In this document: positions 28,070-40,200 of the stretch, one piece after another
Layout: every line of letters starts with the position of its first letter
Numbering within the stretch: position 1 is the stretch's first letter
Assembly (NCBI GenBank): GCA_028716365.1
Contig: JAQUPZ010000004.1
Coordinates: 372,001 to 436,000 of the forward strand
Source of the DNA: Kiritimatiellia bacterium
GTDB lineage: Bacteria > Verrucomicrobiota > Kiritimatiellia > UBA8416 > YA12-FULL-48-11
Direction: 5' to 3'
Length of the DNA: 64,000 nucleotides
Notes under the pieces: generated by a model
Seen by the model: only the letters and a program-made list of their open reading frames with translations
What the model was told of the DNA's origin: nothing
The model's database searches: none
Program-made: the position numbers and the translations under genes

Positions 28070-28231
28070 TTATTTAATTAGCAGGAAAGAATATTTAAAG
28101 ATAGCGCCAGCACCAAAGTCACCGCGGAACGTTGTCAAGAGAGATGATTCGTTGTTGTTGCAAATTTCTTTCGCTAGCCGGTAGTATGAGGTAAAGTTTT
28201 TGCGTTTGTATGACTTCTGAATAGAAGTCAT
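28070..28231 (-). CDS. Possible 53-residue ORF coupled to the giant gene (TAATG)
   Basis: Directly at the end of the giant gene the sequence reads TAATGA: the stop TAA shares its last A with an ATG that opens a 53-codon frame (MTSIQKSYKRKNF... ending KYSFLLIK). The TAATG arrangement is typical of translational coupling. The peptide has a basic start and a hydrophobic end but no recognisable domain. The ATG lies inside a perfect hairpin (28210-28231). It may be a chance frame. Confidence 0.2.
   Translation of the reverse strand: MTSIQKSYKRKNFTSYYRLAKEICNNNESSLLTTFRGDFGAGAIFKYSFLLIK
28210..28231. other. Perfect hairpin at the 3' end of the giant gene
   Basis: ATGACTTCT (28210-28218) and AGAAGTCAT (28223-28231) form a 9-base-pair stem with a 4-base loop, touching the stop codon of the giant gene. 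The transcript downstream is A-rich rather than U-rich, so it is not a standard intrinsic terminator; protection of the mRNA 3' end is possible. Confidence 0.55.
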
Positions 28232-31200
28232 TACCTGACTGTAATCACGGTCCCCCTGACAAATTTCCTTATATTCCCGTAGGCATTAAACACGTCGTTT
28301 GACGCCTGGTTCATCCAGCAATTCCAGACCCAGTTGGAAGAACGCGGCACATTTTCAACCCGCACCTCATCCATTTCACCATTCAAATAGTTGGCGCCGA
28401 CTCCCATTTTCAATGCGTCAACTGTATTCACTGCGAACGTTGGCACAGAAGCGCTATTAATAAAAACACCATTGGTATAAAATTTCTGGGTAAATTCATT
28501 ATTGAAATTCATTGTAAGATAAATCCATTCCCCATCTATGATAGGGCCTGCGGGAATACTATTGAAACCACCGATATTGTTACCAACCCAAGCCTGCCAC
28601 AGGCCGTTACTACCCGCATAGAAATTGTAACCTCTTGTACCGTCTCTCGTGAACAATGGCGTCTGCCATATATTTGTTACAAAAGTATTTTCTTTTACCC
28701 AGCAACTGACCGTGAACTGCGTGGTGTTGAGCGCGGCTTGATATGGGACTTGTATGGACTGATTAAGACCATTGAAACTCTGACCATTGCCGATAATGCC
28801 ATTCACTATTTGAGTTGGAACATTTCCTACAGTTCCGTTGAACCGGTTTGCCGAACTGTCGGCAAACGGAAATGCATTCTCCTTCAGATGCCACACACCG
28901 GCAAATCCTTCTGACCAGGTCGATCCATTCGTCGTATAAACCGGCGCATTTGTTATACTCTTGTTGCCCCAGTATGCCCAGATGAAGGTGTTTGTACTGA
29001 CAAGTTCCGGTACCTGTACCCACACATAGGAATTACTGCTGGAGTCCCATTTCTCTATCTCGTAGTTCAACATCTTCGTTTCACTCGAGTTTCCAAACCG
29101 CAGGTCACCACCGCTTTCCGGCAACGCAAAGGTGGAATAGGAAAAAGCAGGTATATTAGCACCGAATTTCACCGATACTGGGAAGTTCGTCAAAATCTCA
29201 CCATCAATACTAGTGAAACCCGGGAACATTATCTTCATCCTGTAAGGCCATTCACTGCCTGCAGCGTCATGAATCGTAACAACGGCATTACTCGGAGCAC
29301 CAATCGCATAACTGCCAAATGTCAGGATCGCATTCACCGTTTCACTACCCTCAATCAGCACATCCTCAATTGGCGTTACTGTAAATATAGCATTGGTCTC
29401 TCCCGCGGGAATAACAACACTCCCGCCTAGAGTCTCATAATCAACACCATTGACCGCTGTCCCGCTCATGACATAGTTGACTATCAACGCCTCGTTCGTG
29501 AAGGAGGTCAGCCGGTATACCGTAAACATTCCGGTGCCAGGACCTATCTCTGACGCACTGGTATCATTGGCGTAAATGGTTACCTCCCCGGTGAAAAACT
29601 GGGCCGACGGCGCCGCCCAAGCGAACCTGACCGCGTTGGAGGCATAATACCGGTAGTAATAAGTCTTGTCCGCCTGCAGGGAACCTGCAGTGTGCATGAT
29701 AAGCCCCTCGGTCAAGGCGCCAAAATAGTTCGTAAACTGCCAGTTGGTCACAACCGATCCGCCATCGGTCAGCCCATAGTAGACCCAGACGTATGTTTCA
29801 ATATCATCATCCTCGTGCAGGTATCCCAGCAGATCAGCCGAACCTGCCGCAACGTTCGTGGCCCCTTCGTTCGAAATAAAGAAGGAAGGCGACACGAACG
29901 CAGCATTCGAGGCCTGGTTCATGTAACACGCCCACATCCAGTTGGACGAACGGGGCACATCAGAGACACGCACTTCATCCAATAGTCCATTCCACAATCG
30001 CGCGCCATTTTCCCCGCCAATCTGGAAATAACTGCCGTTTGACCTGATGTTGCCTGTCTTGGTAATATTGGTACCTGCTTCGGCACCATTGATATAAAAT
30101 TTTATATTTGCGCCGTCATATGAATATGCCACGTGCGACCACGCATACAACGGTGCCGTTCCAGTCGACACAAGATATCCCTCTGGAGTCGTCCCATAAT
30201 GATAGGCTCTCACCTTTTGATCACTATGGCGCTGGAAATAATATGCACCGTTCCTCGTGGCAATGGTAGCTTCGGCCACATTACCGGCTGGAGCAATCCA
30301 CGCGGATTGAGTCATCTTATTGCCATATATATCAAGACTTGAGTTGCTGTTCACCAGCATGGTGATCTGACTGTTACCGTTAAACATCTGGGCACCGCCA
30401 ATTGCACCCGGCGCATCCAGGACATAAACACTACTCGGGGCTCCATGATTGGCATTTGCTGTCGAATCTCTTGCATTACGCTGATTCATATGCCACACGC
30501 CCTTGTAGCCGGCGTCCCATGTAGAGCCATTCATTGTACAGGCCGGAGGATTGGTGTCCAAGCCACCCCAGTACGCCCAGATATAACCATTGGCCATGAA
30601 CTCAGGCACCTGTACCCAGACATACGACTGGCCGGCAGGCTGAGTATAAATTGTAGTTAACCCATACTTCTGCGTCAGATACCAGCCCACACGGTTTTGT
30701 TCAGATTGGGTCAATACCCGGTTGTAAACAATCACCTCGGCATAATCACCGCCAAACTCACGCCCACCATAGTAACCGCCGATCGAATCAACATTGTATG
30801 TTCCGCCGCCCCTGACCGCCGCAACAATATGCCATGTATCCTCTGCAACTGTCATTATGCCATAACCGTTAATCCTGAATGCACTATCGCTCGGATTAGA
30901 GAAATCGCCATAATTTCCCGACCACCAGCCGCCAGGATGATACCAGGTTGTGGAATTTATACGCCGTATCCCGACATCATAGTTGTTCAAGCCAATCAAT
31001 CCCGCATACGGTTTCGTACCAACAGCCACACGGTTGACCACGAAAATTGTCTGCGCAGGCAATGCGGACCATGTCATCTGGTCGTTTATACCGTCAAACC
31101 GGATCGCCGGTTGACCATTGATCGCGCCTTCCACGTAAAGCGGCTGGTTGTCCGTTGTACTCTGCGAAGCAATCACGTTGCTACCCGATTGATCAGTCCA

Positions 31201-34200
31201 ACTGGTGACATACCCATCGACGTTAGTCTGTATACCTGCATCAGCCTTGAGCCACAATACCAGGCCGGTAACATTGGTCGGATTTGAATCAAAACATGGA
31301 TCCCACTGTTCAATCTCGTAGTTAAGCGCAACAGTCTCGTTCGAATTCACAAACCGCAAGTCACCGCCGACTGGTGACGACATCTGGCTATACGAGAAAC
31401 CATTAGTCCCCTCGCCGAAGACAACCAGTATGGGGAAGTTGGTAAGCGTCTCATCCCTGTTGTATCCGCTGAATCTTATCTGCATCTGGTATTTGTGCGG
31501 CGAAAATGCCGTCGAGGATGGCGCCCAGCTCTCGCCAAATGAATTCGTCGCATAGTAACGGTAGTAGTAGGTGGTACCATTCGAGAGCCCTGTCACATTC
31601 GTGCTCAGCGGACCGGCGCTTGATACACCAAAGTTTATCACATTACCCCAGCCCGCTATGTTCGTCCCGCCATCAGTTGTGCCCCAGTAAACAGAAACAG
31701 AAGTCGAAGCGCCGCCGGTGGACGAGAGATACCCGTCAATATATGCCGAGCTCATTGTAACACTGTTCGTACTGCCGGAATTGATAATTACAGGCAAGCT
31801 TGCACTCTCGACAGGAGTAATCGTATTGAACAGGCCATTTGAAGCCTGGTTCATATAACATGCCCATACCCAATTCGATGAACGCGTTACAGTCGCTATC
31901 TGGAACTCATCCATCATACCGTCATAATGGGCGCCGGACACGTTCCACTGATCAGATCCAATCTTGGCAGTCCCGCCAATCTTGGCAGGTACATACGTAA
32001 TTCCACTACCGACAAGAACTCCATCCAGATATATCGAACCTGCGGCCGGCGCATCTCCTTTAAACACAAATACCACATGACGCCACTGTCCGTTGTTTAC
32101 ACCCATACCCGCGGTAGAACGCCAGTTATTCGAATAATCATAATAGCGCAACGTGCCGCCCGTAATTTCAGTAATCAAGCGGCCACTGCCTATATCTATA
32201 AAGCGGCCATCGCCACTGGTCGTAGTAGTCTTAATCCAGCAGTGGAAAGTATAGTTGGTGCAAGTACTGCCTATACCTCCAACATCAATACACTTCGGCG
32301 CAAGGCCAAGATTCACTGCCCCGGCAATCTGTCCCTGAATGGTATCACACCCGTAATTCACACCGTCAAACCGGGATGCCGTGGAATCTGGATATCTGGA
32401 ATAAATATTCGTCGAGTTAAAGTGCCAGACAGCCATATAATTCTGAGACCATGTCGCACCATTGGTCGTATATGCCGGCGCCGTGGCGTCAGACCCGCCC
32501 CAGTACGCCCAGACCCACCCGTTACTCACCAGTTCCGGTACCTGTACCCAGACATACGAACTGCCATTCAAATCCCATTTCTCAATCTCATGGTTTAGCA
32601 CCACAGTCTCGTTTGAATTCGCAAATCGCAGATCACCGCCGTTAGTCGTAGTGCACTGGCCATAAGTGAACCCGTTTAATCCATCCGCAAACGTCACCAG
32701 CGCAGGGAAGTTCGTCAGTGTCTCATCCTTGTCATATCCGCTAAACTGTACCTTCATCCTGTAGCGCGGCAATGAGAAATTAGTCGTCGACGGCGCCCAG
32801 CATTCACCCAGTGCATTGCTCGCATAAAACCGGTAGTAATATTTCGATCCGCTTACAAGCCCGGTAATATTGGTCGTCAAAGGCCCTGCCCCTGTCACCA
32901 CAAAATCATTCGTATTTGCCCAGGCCGACTTGCTCACACCGCCATCCGTCGTACCCCAGTAAACCGAAACTGCGGTTGTGGCACCGCCCGTGGTAACAAG
33001 ATAACCATTAAGATTAGCCGAGTTAAGCATTACACATGAAGCGCCATCATGATTGTTGACAGACGGCAGGGATATTCCTTCCACACCACCCGCAGGATTG
33101 AACATGCCGTTCGAAACCTGGTTCATATAACACGCCCAGATCCAGTTCGAGGAACGGGACACATTCGATATCTCAATTTCGTCCATTCGGCCGTTGAGAT
33201 AATTTTGAAATTTCTGAAGATGACCGAATGCTATCCTACTCACTGTGTTCCATAAGTTGGTATTTGCTGTCACGGCATTAGTGCACAGAATCCCATCAAC
33301 ATATATAATCTTATTACTGATTACCCCGTCGCACCTCACTCTCGTGACCGCAATATGATGCCACTGCTTGTCATTGACCTGTGTCCCAGAGTAAATCGTA
33401 TGGTCTGGACCATCATTTCCAAACGCCACCTGGTTGTAGTCGTATGACACACCAAAATCATTCAACACTCCCACGACTTCCGAGTCAACCAGCCCGGTAC
33501 CGTTCGTCCAATGTGATCCACTGTAACTGTTAACATTCGCATTCATCCAGAATGCAATCGTAAAGTTTTCACTGATCATCCGGTCAACCCTGATTCCATT
33601 ATCCACACCATCAAAGTTCCATGCGCTCCCGATCAATCCGTTCGTCGGCACGGAATTTATTCCGCCATATACTATTCCATCATAACGGTTGGCCGTGGAA
33701 TCATGTGCATTAGCATGCAGATGCCATACACCCTTGAAATCCGTGTTCCATGTCGCACCATTCGTCAGATACGCAGGAACCGCCGCATCCATATTCCCCC
33801 AGTACGCCCAGATGAAACGGTTAGTCGTCAACTGTGGAATATTTACCCAGACATAGGAATTACCGTTTGTGTCCCATGACTCAATCTCGTAGTTCAATTC
33901 GTTCGTCGCCTCATCGGTAAAACGAAGATCCGTTCCGTCGGATTTCAACTGGTTGTACAGGAACCCGTTCGTACCCTCGTTCAGAACCACCAAGGCCGGG
34001 AAATTCGTAAGAACCTCAACAGGCTCGGTATACCCGCTGAACGTAATCTGCATCCTGTACGGATATGCTCCCATCGTATCCGGCGACAACAGCGTCCTGA
34101 AATCAAGTACATCCGGGGCCAGGAAACTGTTCACCTCATTCGTGGCGCTGAATCGATAGTAATACCGGGTATCAGAAACAAGTCCCGTCACCAGGCAGGA

Positions 34201-37200
34201 AATGTTCGTGGAAGCAACATTCGTATACGAGCCGAAAGAGTTGGTATTGGCCCACAATGTAATATTCGTACCCCAGTTGTTCGTGTCCCAGTATACAGAC
34301 GCACCTAACGTTGTGTTCGATGCATACAGCGTGGCATTCATGACTGCCGACGTTGTCGTAATATCTGAAGCGAAAACATTCCTGATCCCGCCCATGGCGG
34401 AACAAGTACTGAAAAAGCTGTTCGATGCCTGGTTCAGCCAGCACGCCCACATCCAGTTACTCGAACGGGCCGCATTCTCTATACGCACCTCATCTATAAG
34501 TCCTCTATGAGAGTATCCCGTAGTATTCTCGGACCCTATTCTTACAACATCATTATCAAGACTGATGTTCCCTGTATCGGCAAGATTAATGTCACTAATA
34601 CCATCTATGTACAAACACCTCGTTACTCCGTCAAATACACCAAAAAGATAATGCCATTGACCATCATTCAAATTCGCCACACCGATTGGATTGTCGTTCC
34701 CACTGGTATTACGCATTGTAAATGACGCAGAATCATAGTTACTATATCTTCGAAGAGCCCACCCTGCACCTTCAGCATTTTTACTTACAAAAGATTGCCA
34801 GATGGTACGCCAGTCATTATCCACTCTCACCCACGCCGAAACAGTCAGCTTGTCGTTAATATCGAAATTATTCTCATTCGCGATCTGGATGAAGTTACCG
34901 TTAAAACCCTGTCCGTCTCCTATCTTGGAGCCAACAACATTCGTGTTCCCATTGCCAGTTCCGTTATTCTTCAACCAAGTGGAATCTACTGCGTTCGGTT
35001 CCTTCATGTGCCAGACACCACGGTAGTTGGAGTCCCAGGTGGAACCATTGGTCGTATAGGCAGGTGCAACCGTAGCGCCCAGATTACCCCAGTACGCCCA
35101 TACCGAGCAATTGCTTGTGAATGTGGGAACCTGTACCCAGACATATGAACTGCCATTGGTATTCCACGAATCCATCTCGTAGTTCAGCTCGCTGGTCTCC
35201 CCTTCATCAACGAACCGTAAGTCGGTCGCTCCGGCCTGGAACTGACTGTAAAGGAAACTTGGTAAACCTTCGTTGAAGGTCACCAGCGCCGGGAAGTTCG
35301 TCAGGGTCTCAGCTTTGTCATATCCGCTGAACGTGATCTTCATCTTGTACGGGAACCCAGATAACCCGGCCAGCGTTCTGAAACTCTCCGAACTCGATGC
35401 CCAGGGACTGGCCTCCGCGCTTACCGCCCGGAACGTGAAGTAATAATCAACTCCGGACAACAAGCTTGTCACCACGCAGCTGATGTTCGTGGAAATCTCA
35501 CTATAGGAACCCACAAGATTACTGCTCGCCCATGCTGCGGGATTGGTTCCGCCGTCACTTACACCCCAGTACGCCACAACATCAGTTACCAGGCCGGTGG
35601 TGTAAAGCGTCGCGTTCAATACCGCAGAGGTAGACGTTATGTTCGTCGCCTCGGAATTCACTATCCCAACCGCAGGCTGGCAGATACCGAAGATATTGTT
35701 CGATGCCACGTTCATCCAGCTCGCCCACAGCCAGTTTGATGAACGCACAACACTGGACAGCCTTACCTCATCAATCAAACCTTTAAAGTAGTAACCGCCG
35801 TTATAACGTCCTATATCCACAGAAGAGCTTCCGTCAGCTATCGCCCCAATCGTACCCGATGATCCCAGTACACCATTAGTATATAATGACGCCTCATTCC
35901 CGCTCTGCACCGCAGCAAAATAATGCCAGTTGTTACTGGAAGGCACCGATACAGTCACATCACCTCCGGTCGCCCGCCATTTCAACGATGAACCTTCAAA
36001 GAACAACTGCCACCGCGTGTTCACAGGATTCTTACCGAGAATAATCGCATTCTGGGTGAAATTGGTCGCGTAAGCCCACGCCTCTACACTTATGTCCGAC
36101 GCAACCCTTATGGTCCCCAACCCTGCATAGGAATCAATCCCGTTAAAGCTACGTGCCATTCCGACGAGACCCGTTGACATAATCACAGAACTTCTCAACG
36201 CCTCATTGTAATGATTCGATGAAGAATCCATCAGATTCGTCCCATTCATATGCCATACGCCCAGGTATCCTTCCGACCACACCGATCCATTCGTGGTATA
36301 AGCAGGCGCAACCGCGGCGTTGGTATTGCCCCAGTACGCCCAGATGGCACAGTTGTTCGTAAATTCAGGTACCTTGACCCAGACATAGGATTGACCCGTC
36401 GTAGGGGAATAAGTCGTGGATAAGTTGTACTTCTGCGAAAGGTAACCACCCACCAGGTTAAGTTCATTCGACGTCAGTACACGATCAAAGATGATCAGTT
36501 CAGCAATTTCACATTTCGACGCTTCGTACAGGGCATTTGGGGAATAATAGGCACCAAGCTCTACGCGCCCCGGCTTAAAATAATTGTCGGATGAACCGAT
36601 AGAGTTAAATGCCAGTTGATTGCCTTCTTTCCAGCAATTGCCCTTCGGATCAGAATCGTTGTTTATTGTACCGGCATGCAGGTGCCAGTTGGTATTCGCG
36701 GTACCTGACTGTTGTACCCAGCCATCGTAATGCCACTTTTCATCACCATTATTATGGAAACCAAAAATCCAGTTACGGCCGTAAGCAGAACTTATGACAC
36801 GATTGTAATAATCCGGACCCGTATACCGGGCAACCGAAAAGACCGTGTACTGCTGCAGATAGTCAAAATTAAACGAGGTATACAGCGCATCATTGCCGTC
36901 AAAGTTGACCACAGGCTTGCCCCCGAGTTTGTTGGTAATGACCGCCGGATCACTGACAATATTTGTCGCGTTACGACCCCACCCCGATTGATCCACCCAG
37001 TTGGTGACATTCCCGCTGGTGTTCGTCATTACACCATCATCCGCCTTGAGCCATAGCGCCATGCCGGACGGTAAACCGGTAAAACAACCCGGATTCCACT
37101 GTTCAATTTCGTAGCTCAGCTCATTTGTCTGCGCCTCATCCGTAAACCGCAGATCGGCACCCAAACCTGAAGCAAACTGACTGTACAGGAAATTAGTCAT

Positions 37201-40200
37201 GCTCTCACTCAATACAACCAGTACAGGGAAGTTCGTCAGCGTCTCTCCCTTGTTATACCCGCCGAATGTGATCTTCGTCCGGAAGGGACTTGCCAGGCCA
37301 GCTTCAACCGAGGGCTGATACACCGTCCTGAAACTCCTGACATCACTCCACGTAGTGGACAAAACATTCGTGGCGCTGAATCGAACATAATACGGAGTAT
37401 CAGGCATGAGCCCCGTCGCCGTGTAATTTAGATTGGTGATGACGTTTGTAAATGAACCCACATACGCAGAATTTGCCCACAGAGAAGCAAAATTCGTACA
37501 ATCAACCGGCCCCCAGTATGCCCACACTTCACTAACTGTCCCGGAAGAAGACAACACCGCATTAAAGACGGCAGAAGTTGTCCCGATACTCGAAGGTACA
37601 TCGTTGCTAACCTCGCTACCGCCCAGGCAATACTTCCACATCCCCGCTTGGAGTGTGGTATTAACAACCGCTTCAGCCTGCCCGGGCTCTGTAATATAGA
37701 AGGTATAAGGTCCCCCTGAAGCGCCATTCCAAGACATGAACATAACATTATATGGTTGGTCGGCCGTCAGTGTCACACTATTGGCACCATTCCACGCAGG
37801 TATACCGGCCAGATTTCCTTCGTTGAGTTGGAAAATACCGTCGTCGTTAAGGTCAATATACATCATTCCCAAGTCATCACAGCTCCACCGGAAGTTATGA
37901 GTACCCGAAGTCCTGGGAATAAATTGCCCGCTGAACGCCACCACCGATGGTACCTGCGCAACATCACTGTATCCTGGGAACATGCTAAAGCCGGATATCT
38001 GACCATTGACAATCACGTTCCATTGCGATGCTTCGGTCATCGCCGGGATAGTTCCTGCCTGGAAACCGGTAAATACCCTGTAAGAAGATACATTATACGA
38101 ACTATTAACCAGATTAAGAGCTGTAGAACCAGAAGAAACACGGAGAAACACCGAACCGCGAAGACCGTCAACAAGAATGCCCGGCATGCGAGTCTTGAAA
38201 CTGCTCGTGACGTGACTCCAGCATTCACCTACAGCATTCGACGCATAACAGCGGTAATAGTAACGGAAACCATAATAAAGATCCGAAACAAAATTTGAGA
38301 ATGCGCCATAGCTGGTTACACCATTCGTATAAACCCACTGCCAGTTAGCTTTGTTCGTACCCCCATCAGATGTACCCCAGTATATGTAAACCTCAGCCGT
38401 TGCTCCCGTGGCCGTATAGTTCCCGTTCAAGACCGCCGTGTTGGTGAGAACACTGCTCGCGCCAGCACCATTATCCACCGCCGGAAATCCAGCCGCTGGG
38501 AAGGTAATAAGTATCCGGTCAGTCACCGTATCCATGGTGACCTGCGGCATGGCCCAGCCTTCTGCTCCACCCCCGGCAGGTTTCTCGACAATCCAGGTTA
38601 TATTCGTGTCAGGATCAGTAACACTCGCAGGCCAAGTCATGATCACAAACTGCTGACCAACCGGCTCAGCCAACCCACCAGGATTGTAAAGTCTCAGCGT
38701 ATACGTTCCACCGGAAGTAAGCGTTACCTGGTTCGAAACTGCAACACTGCCGGGTGTCGAATCATACCGCCAGCCGTAAACTGCCCCGGAATTCATGGTC
38801 AAGGTATTGTTTAGAACCAGAGCCCCTCCGCTGTTCGTACCACCCGGCATCAGACCAGACCCGGAAAAGACATTTACCGGCCCATTCACCACACCAGTCC
38901 CGCCAATGAAACTCGTGTTGGTCACTGTAACAACACTGTCGATACACAAAGAACCATTGACCACCATTGTTCCATTACTGATGATCGTAGGTCCGGCATA
39001 CGTATTCTCATTCAACAACACCACTTGACCGCTGCCGGCCTTGCAAAGGCCACCCTGTCCATTAATAACTCCTGCAATGGTCATGACATAGTTGCTCGAG
39101 TCCAATGTACCGTAATAGATAGTGCCCTGATAACTGCCCAGTAAAATGTTGCGTGTACTGCCAAGCACAAGATCAGCGCCTGCCTGCAGGACTGCCGGCA
39201 CGGTTGTGGGAACCCAAATGAAAGTAATGTTATTTGCCGGTGCAGACGGCGCTGTGCCAAGCCCGGCATCAAAACTGATATTTATTGTACCCTGTTCAAT
39301 CTGGGTACCGCGGAGATTACCGCCGTAAGTGTTTGTGGCCGCCATAATCAGTGTACCCGGCGCACTCTTGATCAATAGACAATCAGGCCCAGAAATAACA
39401 CCCTGCATAATCGCTGTACCTCGCACATTAATACGCCTGTCAGCCATAATATTATTCAAGTTTATGGGATTGACCCATGTAACAGGATGAGTACTCCGGT
39501 AACCGCCAAAATTAAGAAAGGCATTGGGATTGAAGTAATTCTGCCCCCAGACAAGATTTGAACCGTGACCTCCTATGTTGACCGTCAATGGCCCGCCTAC
39601 AGCCGCAAAACCGCCGCTACGGTAACCACTACTCCAAAGAGTACTCATCCAAGCTACCTGGTTGGAACCAAATCCGAGATCACGCGTGAATGTTCCGTTC
39701 ATTTCCACAATTCCCTGGTCCCCACCCCAATCAGACCCAGCTATTCGCAAATTCGCGGTTGGAGGTAGGCTGGCTGTATTCGTCAGTCGTAGACCGTAAT
39801 TGTTGGCCTCAATGGTGCCAGTAATGGTATTCGAACCATTCAGGACCATGTAGCCGCCGACCCATGAAGCACCCAGGAGAACACCACTCCCCGTAATTTC
39901 ACCATTGATTATAAAATTGTTGTTGTTCGCATCTTGAATAACAAGATATGCATTCGTATTGATGTTTATTATGCGATTTTCACTCAACGTATTATTGGCC
40001 GTTCCCGACTTCAGCCAGTTGATCCCGCTCACTGCCGTAATGTTCGTCTGCGGTGAAGCAGGCACTTTACCCAACCCGCCATCACCATAGAAATACACGC
40101 CACCACCATAGAGGTAAGTACCGCCGGAATACGTGTTGTTCGTTCTCGCAAATGCGGTCAAACCCCCATTCACCGCACCAAGAGCACTGGAATAAGATAC

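Noticed and set aside
30697..31287. Plus-strand open frames of 150-220 codons within 29.7-38.3 kb
   Set aside because: All are antisense shadows of the giant gene, produced by its low density of reverse-strand stops; no domains or ribosome sites.
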